Shown here: positions 42,852 through 55,236 of the stretch, piece after piece
Layout: each line of letters opens with the position of its first letter
How positions within the stretch are numbered: the first letter of the stretch is position 1
Assembly: GCA_964036315.1 (NCBI GenBank)
Contig: OZ038510.1
Span: forward strand, 79,129,349 to 79,193,348
DNA: 64,000 bases
From: Acanthosepion esculentum
Lineage: Eukaryota > Mollusca > Cephalopoda > Sepiida > Sepiidae
Direction of reading: 5' to 3'
Translations under genes and position numbers: made by a program
Notes under the pieces: generated by a model
Told to the model about the DNA's origin: nothing
Database searches by the model: none
What the model saw: only the letters and a program-made list of their open reading frames with translations

Positions 42852-45800
42852 TATATGATTCCTATGACCAACGAATGTCTATGAATGTTTTCTTAGTGAA
42901 GTACTGTTTCATAGGGGATAAATTTTAATGACGTCAATTAGAAATTACTGAACCCTTATGCTAAGCAGTGTTTGTTGTGAGTCTGGGTTTTTCTGTGTGT
43001 TGGACCTAAGAGAGAAAAGACAAGCATTAAGTTTGTTCTCTTTTTGTCTCATCTTGGCTAAGGAGGAAGTGACTTAGGGTGTTTCTGATTGGTCGCTTGC
43101 TATTTCAAGATTAGCAGTGGCAGTTCTTTATATGTCCGTTGTTGTGTGCTTGGTGGATATTTGCTTCAATGTGATGGTTGACTGTGGTACTTACTGACTA
43201 AGGCTCTTACTCTTGGTTCATTTGATAGCTGTCTCAATGATTTCAATGCAATGGTTGACTTTGGTGCTTAATGGCTGAGGCTTTTACTCTCGGTTCATTT
43301 GATAGCTGTCTCAATGTTTTCAATGCAATGGTTGACTTTGGTAGTCACTGGCTAAGGCTTTTAATCTAGATTCCAAACTGCTTAAAAGTAATCGTAGATC
43401 TCCATGTTTTGTAATTTGCAGCTGGTTTCTTTGTTTAGTAAGAAGCAGTGAAACTGTGCTGACAACCACATTCAGCCATATAGGAAGTTGGAAAAGCAAC
43501 GAAGAAAAGTTTATGAGCTTCCCACAGCATTAGATACCTTTCAGAAATTTCCTTTTGTAGCCAATATTGAACAATGTTTGAAAAAGAAAAAAAAAAAAAG
43601 AAAGGATCCCCCCCGCCCAAATGATATAAAAACTATCAGTGCCCCTTTCAACTTAACAGTGGGTCATGTTGGGTAATGCATTAGCAATTTTGAACTATCA
43701 AGTTTGGAAAGTGAGATAGGCAGCAATACTCCATTTTGGCTCTAATCTGGCTCTTGTTTTCAAGCAGACTGAGAAATATAAAGTATTTGCTCTTATCTGA
43801 CATTAATTTTATCTTTTATCTAACAAAAAAAAAATTAAATTAAAAAAAATAATGGTGACTAAAAAGTAACTTCATTCTTTTTTAGTCCTGACTTTTTTTA
43901 TCCTGTGACTTCTATGACAGTGAATAAAGAGTGGGAATCTGAAATAAAGTTAAGCATTTTATTTCCAATAGTCACTGATCAGTCTTTTTCTCTATGCCTT
44001 TTCTCTTCAGGATGTGTTTGATCATGGCTCTCCACAATTTCCTGTCCTTTGTATCCCTTAATAAAGTTTATCTCTTTGCTATATCTCCTAATCCTTGCTC
44101 TGTCAATTATTTACACAGATTCATTGTGCTTTCCTCCATCCTTCTTGCCTTTGATATATGTCATATGTGACATAAATGAATGGAATGGTCTGTTGATGTA
44201 AATAAGCTGAGTTGAGCAGAGTTAGCATTAGGCTAAGTGTACTTTTGAGTAGTAAACTTTCTATTTCATTACTTACCTACAAGTTTGTCTTCCTTATTTA
44301 TTTCCCTCTGTTATCTCGAAAACATGAGATACAACAACAGACCTGCTGAGTGTGAAAGTTTCTATGCCCTCTTTTCTCATTATGTTCCCTGTTTCTGTCA
44401 TTGCTCACATGTTCAGTCTATGGTATTCTCAGCATCCTTCTGTAAAACTACATTTCTGTTGCTTCAAGTCTCTTCTTCATCTGTGCAGAGATTGTCTAGC
44501 AGTCGCTGCCGTATAGGAGGTGTAGGGAAAAATGGTGATGAGAGGGGGGTCAAAAAGTGCTTCTTCTTTGGTCGCCTCAAGGAAATGGATTGCGTGGCTC
44601 CCTTTCTCAGCCGTTACACTGAGCAGTTGTGAAACAGACACACCTACTCAGCCGCGCCTACTTCGACTTCCTCTTTGTCCGTCAATCCATACGTCCATCT
44701 CTACTGCACGCTGCCTGCCGAATGACTTCGGTCCTCTTGTGCTGCTGGCACCCCGCTTTTTATGTTATTCCAATATGGCCAAAATTTGCATGTGTGCAAA
44801 TATCGTCTCGTTTTGGACGAGATAGGCGCGCATAAATTGCGTCTTCAATAGCAGCCATATTTCCTTTTGTCATCACTTTGCAGGCAAGAAACGTTTGCGC
44901 TCGTTTCAAATTCTGAGGTAAGTCATGTCTTTCATCACAGGAGTACCAATATTATATAACTTTTCATTGTTTCTAACAAAATTTTCCTGTTTCTAAATAT
45001 TTTGCTTAAATTTTGGAAGGCATCTTTTGCTATTCAAATGTTCTCTTAAAACAATTCCTAGATATTTAAATTTTTGTAATTGCATGATTTTGGCGCCTCC
45101 AATTTCTAATTCGCATGTCAGGCTGTTCCTTTTACTGACAATCATATATTCTACCTTCTTACAATTGATGTTTAGTCCTTTCTTCTTGCTTTCCTTTGCT
45201 ATTTTCTGCAGTAGTGTCTGTAGCTTACTGTCTGTGCCTGTTATCAACACTGTGTCATCTGCATATCTAATGTTAAGATTGTGGCGGCCAATAATGAATC
45301 CTGGCAAAACTTCTAATTCTCAGAGAACTTCCTCACTGTAAAGGTTGAGTAAGTGCCTCAAATCTCTCCTTTGTCTGTGAGGAGCATTCACTGGAGAACT
45401 GATATTGCATAAGAATTCAGTACTCTTTTCTTTATCTGTCTATATTTCTGAGATGAGGCATTGTAATTATTTACATTGTTCGGACTGTTGTCACACATCT
45501 TTATTGTCAAAGTGACTTGACCCAAAGAGTTGTAAGTTCAATACCTGGCTATGACAGTGGTGAACAAAAACTTGGAGAGTTGAATTAAAGGGAGATAACG
45601 GAGACATCCGGAAGAGGCATGGAACATGGAACTAGAACAATCTATCCCGGTAGACTAAATAAATTAAATTTCAATCACCTGAAGAAGGCTGGTGCGTACA
45701 ACAGCTGAAATGTTGTGAACACGACAATAAAGATAGGGACCACAGTCCGAACAATGTAGATAACTCTTTTCTTTGTTTCTGATGAAACTTTCACATAAAG

Positions 45801-47004
45801 TGCTGTAGAATGCACAATCAAGTTGGTTTGCAAGTTGGGCTTGCAGACCAACTTATGGTATCATGGTAGATACTTAAGAATATAATTATAATTAGAAAGA
45901 AAACTGAAAGAGAAATTTCTTACTTGGGGAAGAAGATATCCAACTACTTTAACTCCACCTGGGGTTTTTTCAAGAATGTTCCAAACTTGATCGTAGAAAT
46001 TCTTTGGTACTCTGTTCAAGGCACCATCAATCTGTCTTCTCATCAAAGGATTACTAAATTAAAAAAAAAAAAAAAAAAATAATTAGCAGAAATAAAGTTT
46101 CAAAGACAGGCATAGTTTATTATTAATCAATATTAGGGATTTGTTTTGAAGCTGAAAAGAAAACAAAAAAAAATCATTTAAAAAATTTGAAAAATAAATT
46201 TTATGGCAAGTTTTTGTTGTTATAAAATGAAAATTAAGAAAGAATGCATACCGTGTCATATATATGTACTAGCTTAAAAGCTGCCCTATTGGGTGGCATT
46301 TAAGCTAGCTCCTGCGGAGAGCTCTTCATTGTGTCTTCATCACAATATGTAGGGAGGAGCAGATGCAATGTGCAACAATAAACTACAGAAGAACTCAAAA
46401 TTAATCACTGCATTTAAATATTGCATTAATATTTAAGCTTACGTTTAAAAAAGTTCAACGATATTTCTTCTGTTGCCACTTGAATTAAAGACAAGTTGAT
46501 GTACATAGGTCCTTTCTTCCCATACAAACAATTATTTTTATTTCATGGTTGACTTTTGCTAGATTTTGCAATTAATTTCAATTATTTCCCAAATGTTTTT
46601 TCAAGTTATAAGAATTGTTATCATGTTAAAAATTTGTTGCAAAAAATCATGTTTAAAAAAAAAAAAATCACTGGAAACAATCACAGTAATGAAAACTTGG
46701 GAATCCAAAATTTCAGGACTGTAGGTCCAGATCCAGGCCAGAATGTTTTTAATTTGTTCATGGATTCAGCCTGATTCCAAAATGGTATGATATGTTGGGC
46801 TAGAGCCTCTAGGAGTAAAGTTGAAAAAGTGTGACACACTGACATTTGCATTTACACAAAACATTTTAAAAAAATGTTTTAAATTTTCAGCACCCCCTCT
46901 CCTTTATGTGCATATGCAATCACATCAGCATAAATCTCACTTTAGTCTGAGTGTGATGATGTTCTAAAAGATGAAACGTGTCACATTTCCACTGTCATAG
47001 ATTT

Positions 47005-47051
<47 letters not shown>

Positions 47052-47489
47052 AAATATAATAAAAAGATTTGAACATTGAGTTCTACTTGGATCATATCCT
47101 CTTGGAATTATTTTTATACATATATGTATGTGTATATATAATTGCATATCTTCGTAGTTGCCGCCCACGCGACGCCAGCATATCCGACTCTAAGAAAGAA
47201 TACTTGACTTTAAAATTTCAGTTTTTCTGTTTCTGACCAGTCCTGTATATATCGTCTCTCCATCAAACTTAAATCTAATATAAATATGTCTCCATTAACC
47301 ATGTCCCGAAGAAGGTCTATTTGACCGAAACGTCTGACGTCGACAGAATAACAAAAACAAAAACAAAATAAAAACAGTAAACTCACATATTCGGATTTTG
47401 CTTTGTCTTTTCCACATTTTCATCATACCGTCGGATCTACATCCACACATTTGCTTACATAATTGCATATGTATGTGTATATTTACCAC

Positions 47490-47528
<39 letters not shown>

Positions 47529-50500
47529 TTGGCATATAATCCAAGTGAATCCGAATAATATAAAAATTTAAAAACTGATCCACTATAACGAGAGCTCAAT
47601 GTATTTATTCAACAAAGAATATATAAATTACACATAATAGGAATTAAAGAAACCAGACCTAAAGTAAATTTTAAAAACAAGGCAGAAGAAAAGAAATGAA
47701 AAAAAAGTAAAGAAATAGTGAAAAGACAGAATCAGAATCGGGAGAAAGGCTTCTTTTTTGTTTTTCTTCCCTTCTTTTTTTTCTTCTGCCTTGTTTTTAA
47801 AAGTTTCTTTTCATTTTATTTTATTACCTTGATTGGTTTGAAAATTCTTTTGAGTAAATTTTAATTTGTAAGGTGAAATTATCATAACTATGGAGTAAGT
47901 TTAATTCCTATTGTATGTAATATTTCTTGAGTGCAATCTTCAGGCCATAACCTTAATGACCCGAAGATTGTGTTCAAGTATGAAACAGACAGTTGCCACT
48001 CATAAATATAGCATGCCTTAAAACTGGACATTGATGTTTTGAAACTAACCAATTTTCCATTACATTTCAGACAGATTTAGCGCTGTGTTGCTGAAGGAGA
48101 ATTTTCTAGAAGTTTCAAGAATTTTTAGAAAATTCTAGCAACAGAGATGGCAGCATAAATACAGAAAACATAAACTCAACATAAGCTTCATAAGCATGTA
48201 TGCTAGGCCACAAAAATCTCCTGAGCCGACCAAGCATAGAAATGAATACAATATGGGAACCAGTAATAAGGAGTGCCAGAGAAAAAGCAATAATAACAGC
48301 AAAAATTGCAATATGAGCTCTGGTAAAAACATAAATTGATAACAACAAAAATTGCAATATGAGCTTCGGTAAAAAATGTTTGCTGAAGACATTAGGTTTA
48401 TAATACCCAGAAATTCATACACAAATGTCATCAAGGACACATGGCACAGTGGATAAAGGTGTTAGATCCAGTGATAGGGCCCAAAGAGTGTGATACCTGG
48501 TTAAGGCAGTGGAGAACTTGGAGAGAGGAATTAACATAACTGATAACTGACATCCATTAGACATGGCCCGTGGAACTAGAACAGTCTACCCCAGTGAGTG
48601 AAATAAAGGGTTCAGTTCGATATTCCAACCACCTGAGTGTACAACAGCCAAAATGTTGTGATAAATATGGCAACAAAGATGAGGACAATAGTCCGAATAA
48701 TGTAAATAGTGTACATAATACCTCATTTCAGAAATATAGACAGATACTGAAGGCCCGAAATGTTGTGATAAATATGGTAACAAAGAGGAGGGCAATAGTC
48801 CGAATAATGCAAATAGTGTACATAATACCTCATCTCAGAAATATAAACAGATACTGAAGGGCCAAAACGTTGTGATAAATATGGTAACAAAGATGAGGAC
48901 AATAGTCCGAATAATGTAAATAGTGTACATAATACCTCATCTCAGAAATATAGACAGATACTAAAGAGCCGAAACGTTGTAATAAATATGGCGACAAAGA
49001 TGAGGACAATAGTCCGAATAATGTAAATAGTGTACATAATACCTCATCTCAGAAATATAGACAGGTACTTAAATGGCAAAACGTTGTAATAAATATGGTG
49101 ACAAAGATGAGGACAATAGTCCGAATAATGTAAATAGTGTACATAATACCTCATCTCAGAAATATAGACAGATACTCAACAGTTCAGTTTGCTTCTAGCT
49201 ATTTACATGCAGACAAGTTGTCATTGATAGATGTATTCATCACAGATAGCATCAAGAGGTTGTAAACATCCTGCAGACACATTTTGCTATGTATATGGTG
49301 AATTTATTGAGACAAGAATGAAAAAGTATTCTGTGGCAACATCAGCTAAAGTGTGTGAGGCCTACAAGACATATTTCGGTATGCCTGTTGCATTTTATGT
49401 TTGTCTTGATCTTCATTTCATCTGCAAATTCTACAAAAGAACTCTAGAACAATGATTCCCTATGTGAGGCACATGCATGTGTAGGATGTGCACTCTTTCG
49501 CTTACTATACCAATGTGAGCTCAAATTTCATTTTGCATTATTATTTCATGATTAAAATGATAAAAAAAGTATATTACAGAATAAGCTTTCATTCATATAT
49601 TTTATATTTTTGCCTTTCAGTTCTCTGTTATATGTTTTGAAACTATATATATTTAATTGTCTTTTTGTTTTTTTTAATTTTTCTCTTTCGCACCAGAATT
49701 TTACAAATATGATTTTGGGCCATAAAATATGGCCCAAAATCGGTTGGGAACCTTGCTGTAGAAGATGGAAAGTTTTGCCTGTTTAGATAGCAGAATTTTT
49801 AAGTGTCAAATTTTGGGAATTTTTTTAAAATTTAAATATTTTTTACTTTTATTTTTTTTTAAAACCAGTCTTATTGAAAAATTAAAGGTCTGATAATGTA
49901 AAGATTGTTTTGATCAACAGAATGTTGCATCAAAACATGACAAAAAATTCAGTAAATTATGAAAAAAAAAATTGTTTTGAAATTGATTTTACTTTGATAT
50001 GAAACATGAAAAAAAAATGTTTATATTCCTCATGAAAGGCAAAAAAAAAAAATAAAAGGGCAAAAAAAATAAAAAGAATAAACCAAAAGGAACCGACCTA
50101 CCTTTTATCCAACTCATGCATATTTCGTTTGAGTAATCTCAGTAGCAGAGTTCTGATTTGTCGGGGTGACAGACTAAAGATGTCTGGGTTCATACTTTCA
50201 TCAGTGCTTAACTCTAGCTTCATGGCATAAATAAACCAGCTTAAAATGAAATAAAAAATAATGACATTATTGCAAGAGAGTAATCAAAATTACTATACAA
50301 AAAAAGTTCTATAGAACAATGTTAAGATTTAAAGGAAAAACTTATAAATGATGATAAAGAGCAGAACAATTATTGTGACTGTCACAAAAGGTTGATTGGA
50401 GTGAGTCCGGATCACAAAAATGAATGCCTATCAATCAAATATTAACTAAGAGTTATGTTTGGGTAAACATTTCAGAAAGTTATGAAAAAAATTATGATTG

Positions 50501-53500
50501 ATTATTTTAACACTATTATACAAGAAACAACAATGTAAATATATCTTATTAATTTCTTAAGAGAAAAAGATGATAATAACATTTCTAAATGTGCAATGAA
50601 GAAGATGAAGATGAAAGTAAATATGAGTTAAAAATTAATAATAATGGCTGACAATGCTTCATCTAATAAAAAAAGGAAGATGAAAGTAAATACTAGTCAA
50701 AAATTAATAATAATGGCTGACAATGCTTCATCTAATGAAAAATGAAGATGAAAGTAAATACTAGTCAAAATTAATAATAATGGCTTACAATGCTTCATTT
50801 AATAAAAAATGAAGATGAAAGTAAATACTAGTCAAAAATTAATAATAATGGCTGACAATGCTTCATTTAATAAAAAATGAAGATGAAAGTAAATACTAGT
50901 CAAAAATTAATAATAATGGCTGACAATGCTTCATTTAATAAAAAATGAAGATGAAAGTAAATACTAGTCAAAAATTAATAATAATGGCTGACAATGCTTC
51001 ATCTAATAAAAAATGAAGATGAAAGTAAATACTAGTCAAAAATTAATAATAATGGCTGACAATGCTTCATTTAATAAAAAATGAAGATGTAAGTAAATAC
51101 TAGTCAAAAATTAATAATAATGGCTGACAATACTTCATCTAATAAAAAATGAAGATGAAAGGAAATACTAGTCAAAAATTAATAATAATGGCTGACAATG
51201 CTTCATTTAATAAAAAATGAAGATGAAAGTAAATACTAGTCAAAAATTAATAATAATGGCTGACAATGCTTCATTTAATAAAAAATGAAGATGAAAGTAA
51301 ATACTAGTCAAAAATTAATAATAATGGCTGACAATGCTTCATTTAATAAAAAATGAAGATGAAAGTAAATACTAGTCAAAAATTAATAATAATGGCTGAC
51401 AATGCTTCATTTAATAAAAAATGAAGATGAAAGTAAATACTAGTCAAAAATTAATAATAATGGCTGACAATGCTTCATTTAATAAAAAATGAAGATGAAA
51501 GTAAATACTAGTCAAAAATTAATAATAATGGCTGACAATGCTTCATTTAATAAAAAATGAAGATGAAAGTAAATACTAGTCAAAAATTAATAATAATGGC
51601 TGACAATGCTTCATTTAATAAAAAATGAAGATGAAAGTAAATACTAGTCAAAAATTAATAATAATGGCTGACAATGCTTCATTTAATAAAAAATGAAGAT
51701 GAAAGTAAATACTAGTCAAAAATTAATAATAATGGCTGACAATGCTTCATTTAATAAAAAATGAAGATGAAAGTAAATACTAGTCAAAAATTAATAATAA
51801 TGGCTGACAATGCTTCATTTAATAAAAAATGAAGATGAAAGTAAATACTAGTCAAAAATTAATAATAATGGCTGACAATGCTTCATTTAATAAAAAATGA
51901 AGATGAAAGTAAATACTAGTCAAAAATTAATAATAATGGGTGACAATGCTTCATTTAATAAAAAATGAAGATGAAAGTAAATACTAGTCAAAAATTAATA
52001 ATAATGGGTGACAATGCTTCATTTAATAAAAAATGAAGATGAAAGTAAATACTAGTCAAAAATTAATAATAATGGCTGACAATGCTTCATTTAATAAAAA
52101 ATGAAGATGAAAGTAAATACTAGTCAAAAATTAATAATAATGGCTGACAATGCTTCATTTAATAAAAAATGAAGATGAAAGTAAATACTAGTCAAAAATT
52201 AATAATAATGGCTGACAATGCTTCATTTAATAAAAAATGAAGATGAAAGTAAATACTAGTCAAAAATTAATAATAATGGCTGACAATGCTTCATTTAATA
52301 AAAAATGAAGATGAAAGTAAATACTAGTCAAAAATTAATAATAATGGCTGACAATGCTTCATTTAATAAAAAATGAAGATGAAAGTAAATACTAGTCAAA
52401 AATTAATAATAATGGCTGACAATGCTTCATTTAATAAAAAATGAAGATGAAAGTAAATACTAGTCAAAAATTAATAATAATGGCTGACAATGCTTCATTT
52501 AATAAAAAATGAAGATGAAAGTAAATACTAGTCAAAAATTAATAATAATGGCTGACAATGCTTCATTTAATAAAAAATGAAGATGAAAGTAAATACTAGT
52601 CAAAAATTAATAATAATGGCTGACAATGCTTCATTTAATAAAAAATGAAGATGAAAGTAAATACTAGTCAAAAATTAATAATAATGGCTGACAATGCTTC
52701 ATTTAATAAAAAATGAAGATGAAAGTAAATACTAGTCAAAAATTAATAATAATGGCTGACAATGCTTCATTTAATAAAAAATGAAGATGAAAGTAAATAC
52801 TAGTCAAAAATTAATAATAATGGCTGACAATGCTTCATTTAATAAAAAATGAAGATGAAAGTAAATACTAGTCAAAAATTAATAATAATGGCTGACAATG
52901 CTTCATTTAATAAAAAATGAAGATGAAAGTAAATACTAGTCTAAAATGAATAATAATGGTTGACAATGCTTCATTTAATAAAAAATGAAAATGAAAGTAA
53001 ATACTAGTAAAAAATGAATAATGACTGACTATGATTCATCTAATAAAAAATGAAGTAAATACAAGACAAAAATGAATAATAATGTCTGACAATGCTTCAT
53101 CTAATATGAAAATGCATTTGAGAGTAAATACTAGAGAAAAATTAATAATAATAGCTGACAATGCTTCATTTAATGAAGATGAAAGTAAATTCTTGTAAAA
53201 AATTATTAATAATGCTTGAAAGAAAGCTTGGAGAATTTAACACTCACAGGACACATTTAAGGCAAGAGAAGCAGAGGAAAACAGCGAGTAAGTTACTTGA
53301 TAAATTTGTGTAAATAGATGGAGAAACCAGTGGCATAAAGAAAAAAGTATTGCTGAGAATAACAAAGTATAGGAAGGTGTGGAGGACCATTATTGATCAC
53401 ATTCTGAAGAGGCATGGCATATAGAAAGTATACACTTGACAAAGTGAAGCAAATGTATGGTAGAAGAAGTACTATAAAGAGAAAAGGGAGTCATAAAAGG

Positions 53501-55203
53501 GAAGGTATTGCCAATAGTAACAAAAGAAGGAAGGTGTGGAGGTTCATGATCACTCAGGTCGCGAAGAAAAAGATAACATGTTTAAATCAATCAATTTTAA
53601 TATTTAAAAAGAAAAATTCTATTCCATTGTCCATCCCACATCCAGAATCAAAGAAAAGATTTTTTACCCAATCCGAATCTTCAGGATTCCAGCAAAAAAC
53701 TGTGGACTGGTTGAAATAAGTTTTCCAATATTGATAATGATTTCTTGTTGGAGAACGGATTCCGAGAGATTGTGCGTCTTGCAACAGGAATAAATGATTT
53801 CTTTGATTTCTGAAGGTGGAATGGGTTTGTCAAGGACAATTTCTTCGTGTGCAAATACACCAACTGTTAACTGAAATGAAAAAAAAAGAAAAGAAAAGAA
53901 AATTGAAAGAAAGCAAACATTTGGTAGAAATTTCTTTCTGGAAATTTTGAAAAAAAAAAAAAGAAAATTGAAAGAAAGCAAACATTTGATAGAAATTTCT
54001 TTCTGGAAATTTTGAATAAAAAAGAAAATTGAAAGAAAGCAAACATTTGATAGAAATTGCTTTCTGGAAATTTTGAAAAAAAAAATTGAAAGAAAGTAAA
54101 TATTTGATAGAAATTTCTTTCTGGAAATTTTGAAAAGAAAAAAAAAAGAAAATTGAAAGAAAGCAAACATTTGATAGAAATTTCTTTCTGGAAATTTTGA
54201 AAAAAAAAGAAAATTGAAAGAAAGCAAACATTTGATAGAAATTTCTTTCTGGAAATTTTGAAAAGAAAAAAAAAGAAAATTGAAAGAAAGCAAACATTTG
54301 ATAGAAATTTCTTTATGAAAAAAAAAAAAGAAAATGAAAAATTCAAGCTGAAAAATTATGTATCAAATATTTTATATTTAGTTTTATTTTTGAAATGTTT
54401 TTAATTTAAAAGATAGCAGCAGAGTTTTTTTTTTTTAATCAAATTCACCCCATGGAAGGCACTAAATCTACCATGACATAAGGGGTTACCGAGTGTGAAA
54501 GAATAAGAAAAAAAGAGAAACATTATTAAGGAGTGAGAACAATAGAAGCATAATCAAGAGAGAAGGTAATGATTGACAACTGCATTTAAATTTTTCAAGA
54601 TCAAAATTGTCTGGAAAGTATGAAGCCAGAAGAGAGTTCCACAAGTGAGAAGTGTGAGAAAAAGAAACTGTTAGCATAGAACATACGCTTACATATAGCC
54701 AATTCAACTGTGAATTTATGAGACCTTGCCACCAATCTAGTACTGCACTTAATTCATAAAAGATCTACGCACTATAGTGAAGAGTTGAGCTGAACAATTT
54801 CCATGAAAGTAAATATTGAAAAAGGCACATGGAAGATACATTACAGCAGTGGGAAAGTGACTGAACCTGAGATGCCAGGTCAGAACCAATAATATTGCTG
54901 ATTCTTCTTTGGATTTTATCGAGAATCTCTAAATACACAGCAGGAGCACTGGACCAGATGTAGCAGCAATATTCAAGGTATGGATGAATGGTAAACTTAT
55001 AAATATGTAAGATAGATTCAGAAGAGAAAAAAATGTCTAGTTCGACAGTGAACTAATTTTCTTCCTTGTAAATTGGGAGTTTTCTTTTTATTTACTTACA
55101 TGTAATTAGGAACATTGTTAAAAAATTCAAGCATTCTACCAACTTGTTTTTAGCCACTGTCAAGCCATTTTAAAGTAGTTTATATTTTTATCCAATTTTC
55201 ATC

Positions 55204-55236
<33 letters not shown>

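Noticed and set aside
53664..54346. Phe-rich minus frames of 155-209 residues
   Set aside because: The 61-bp intronic array read through; only the last 68 residues of one frame (exon D) are real.
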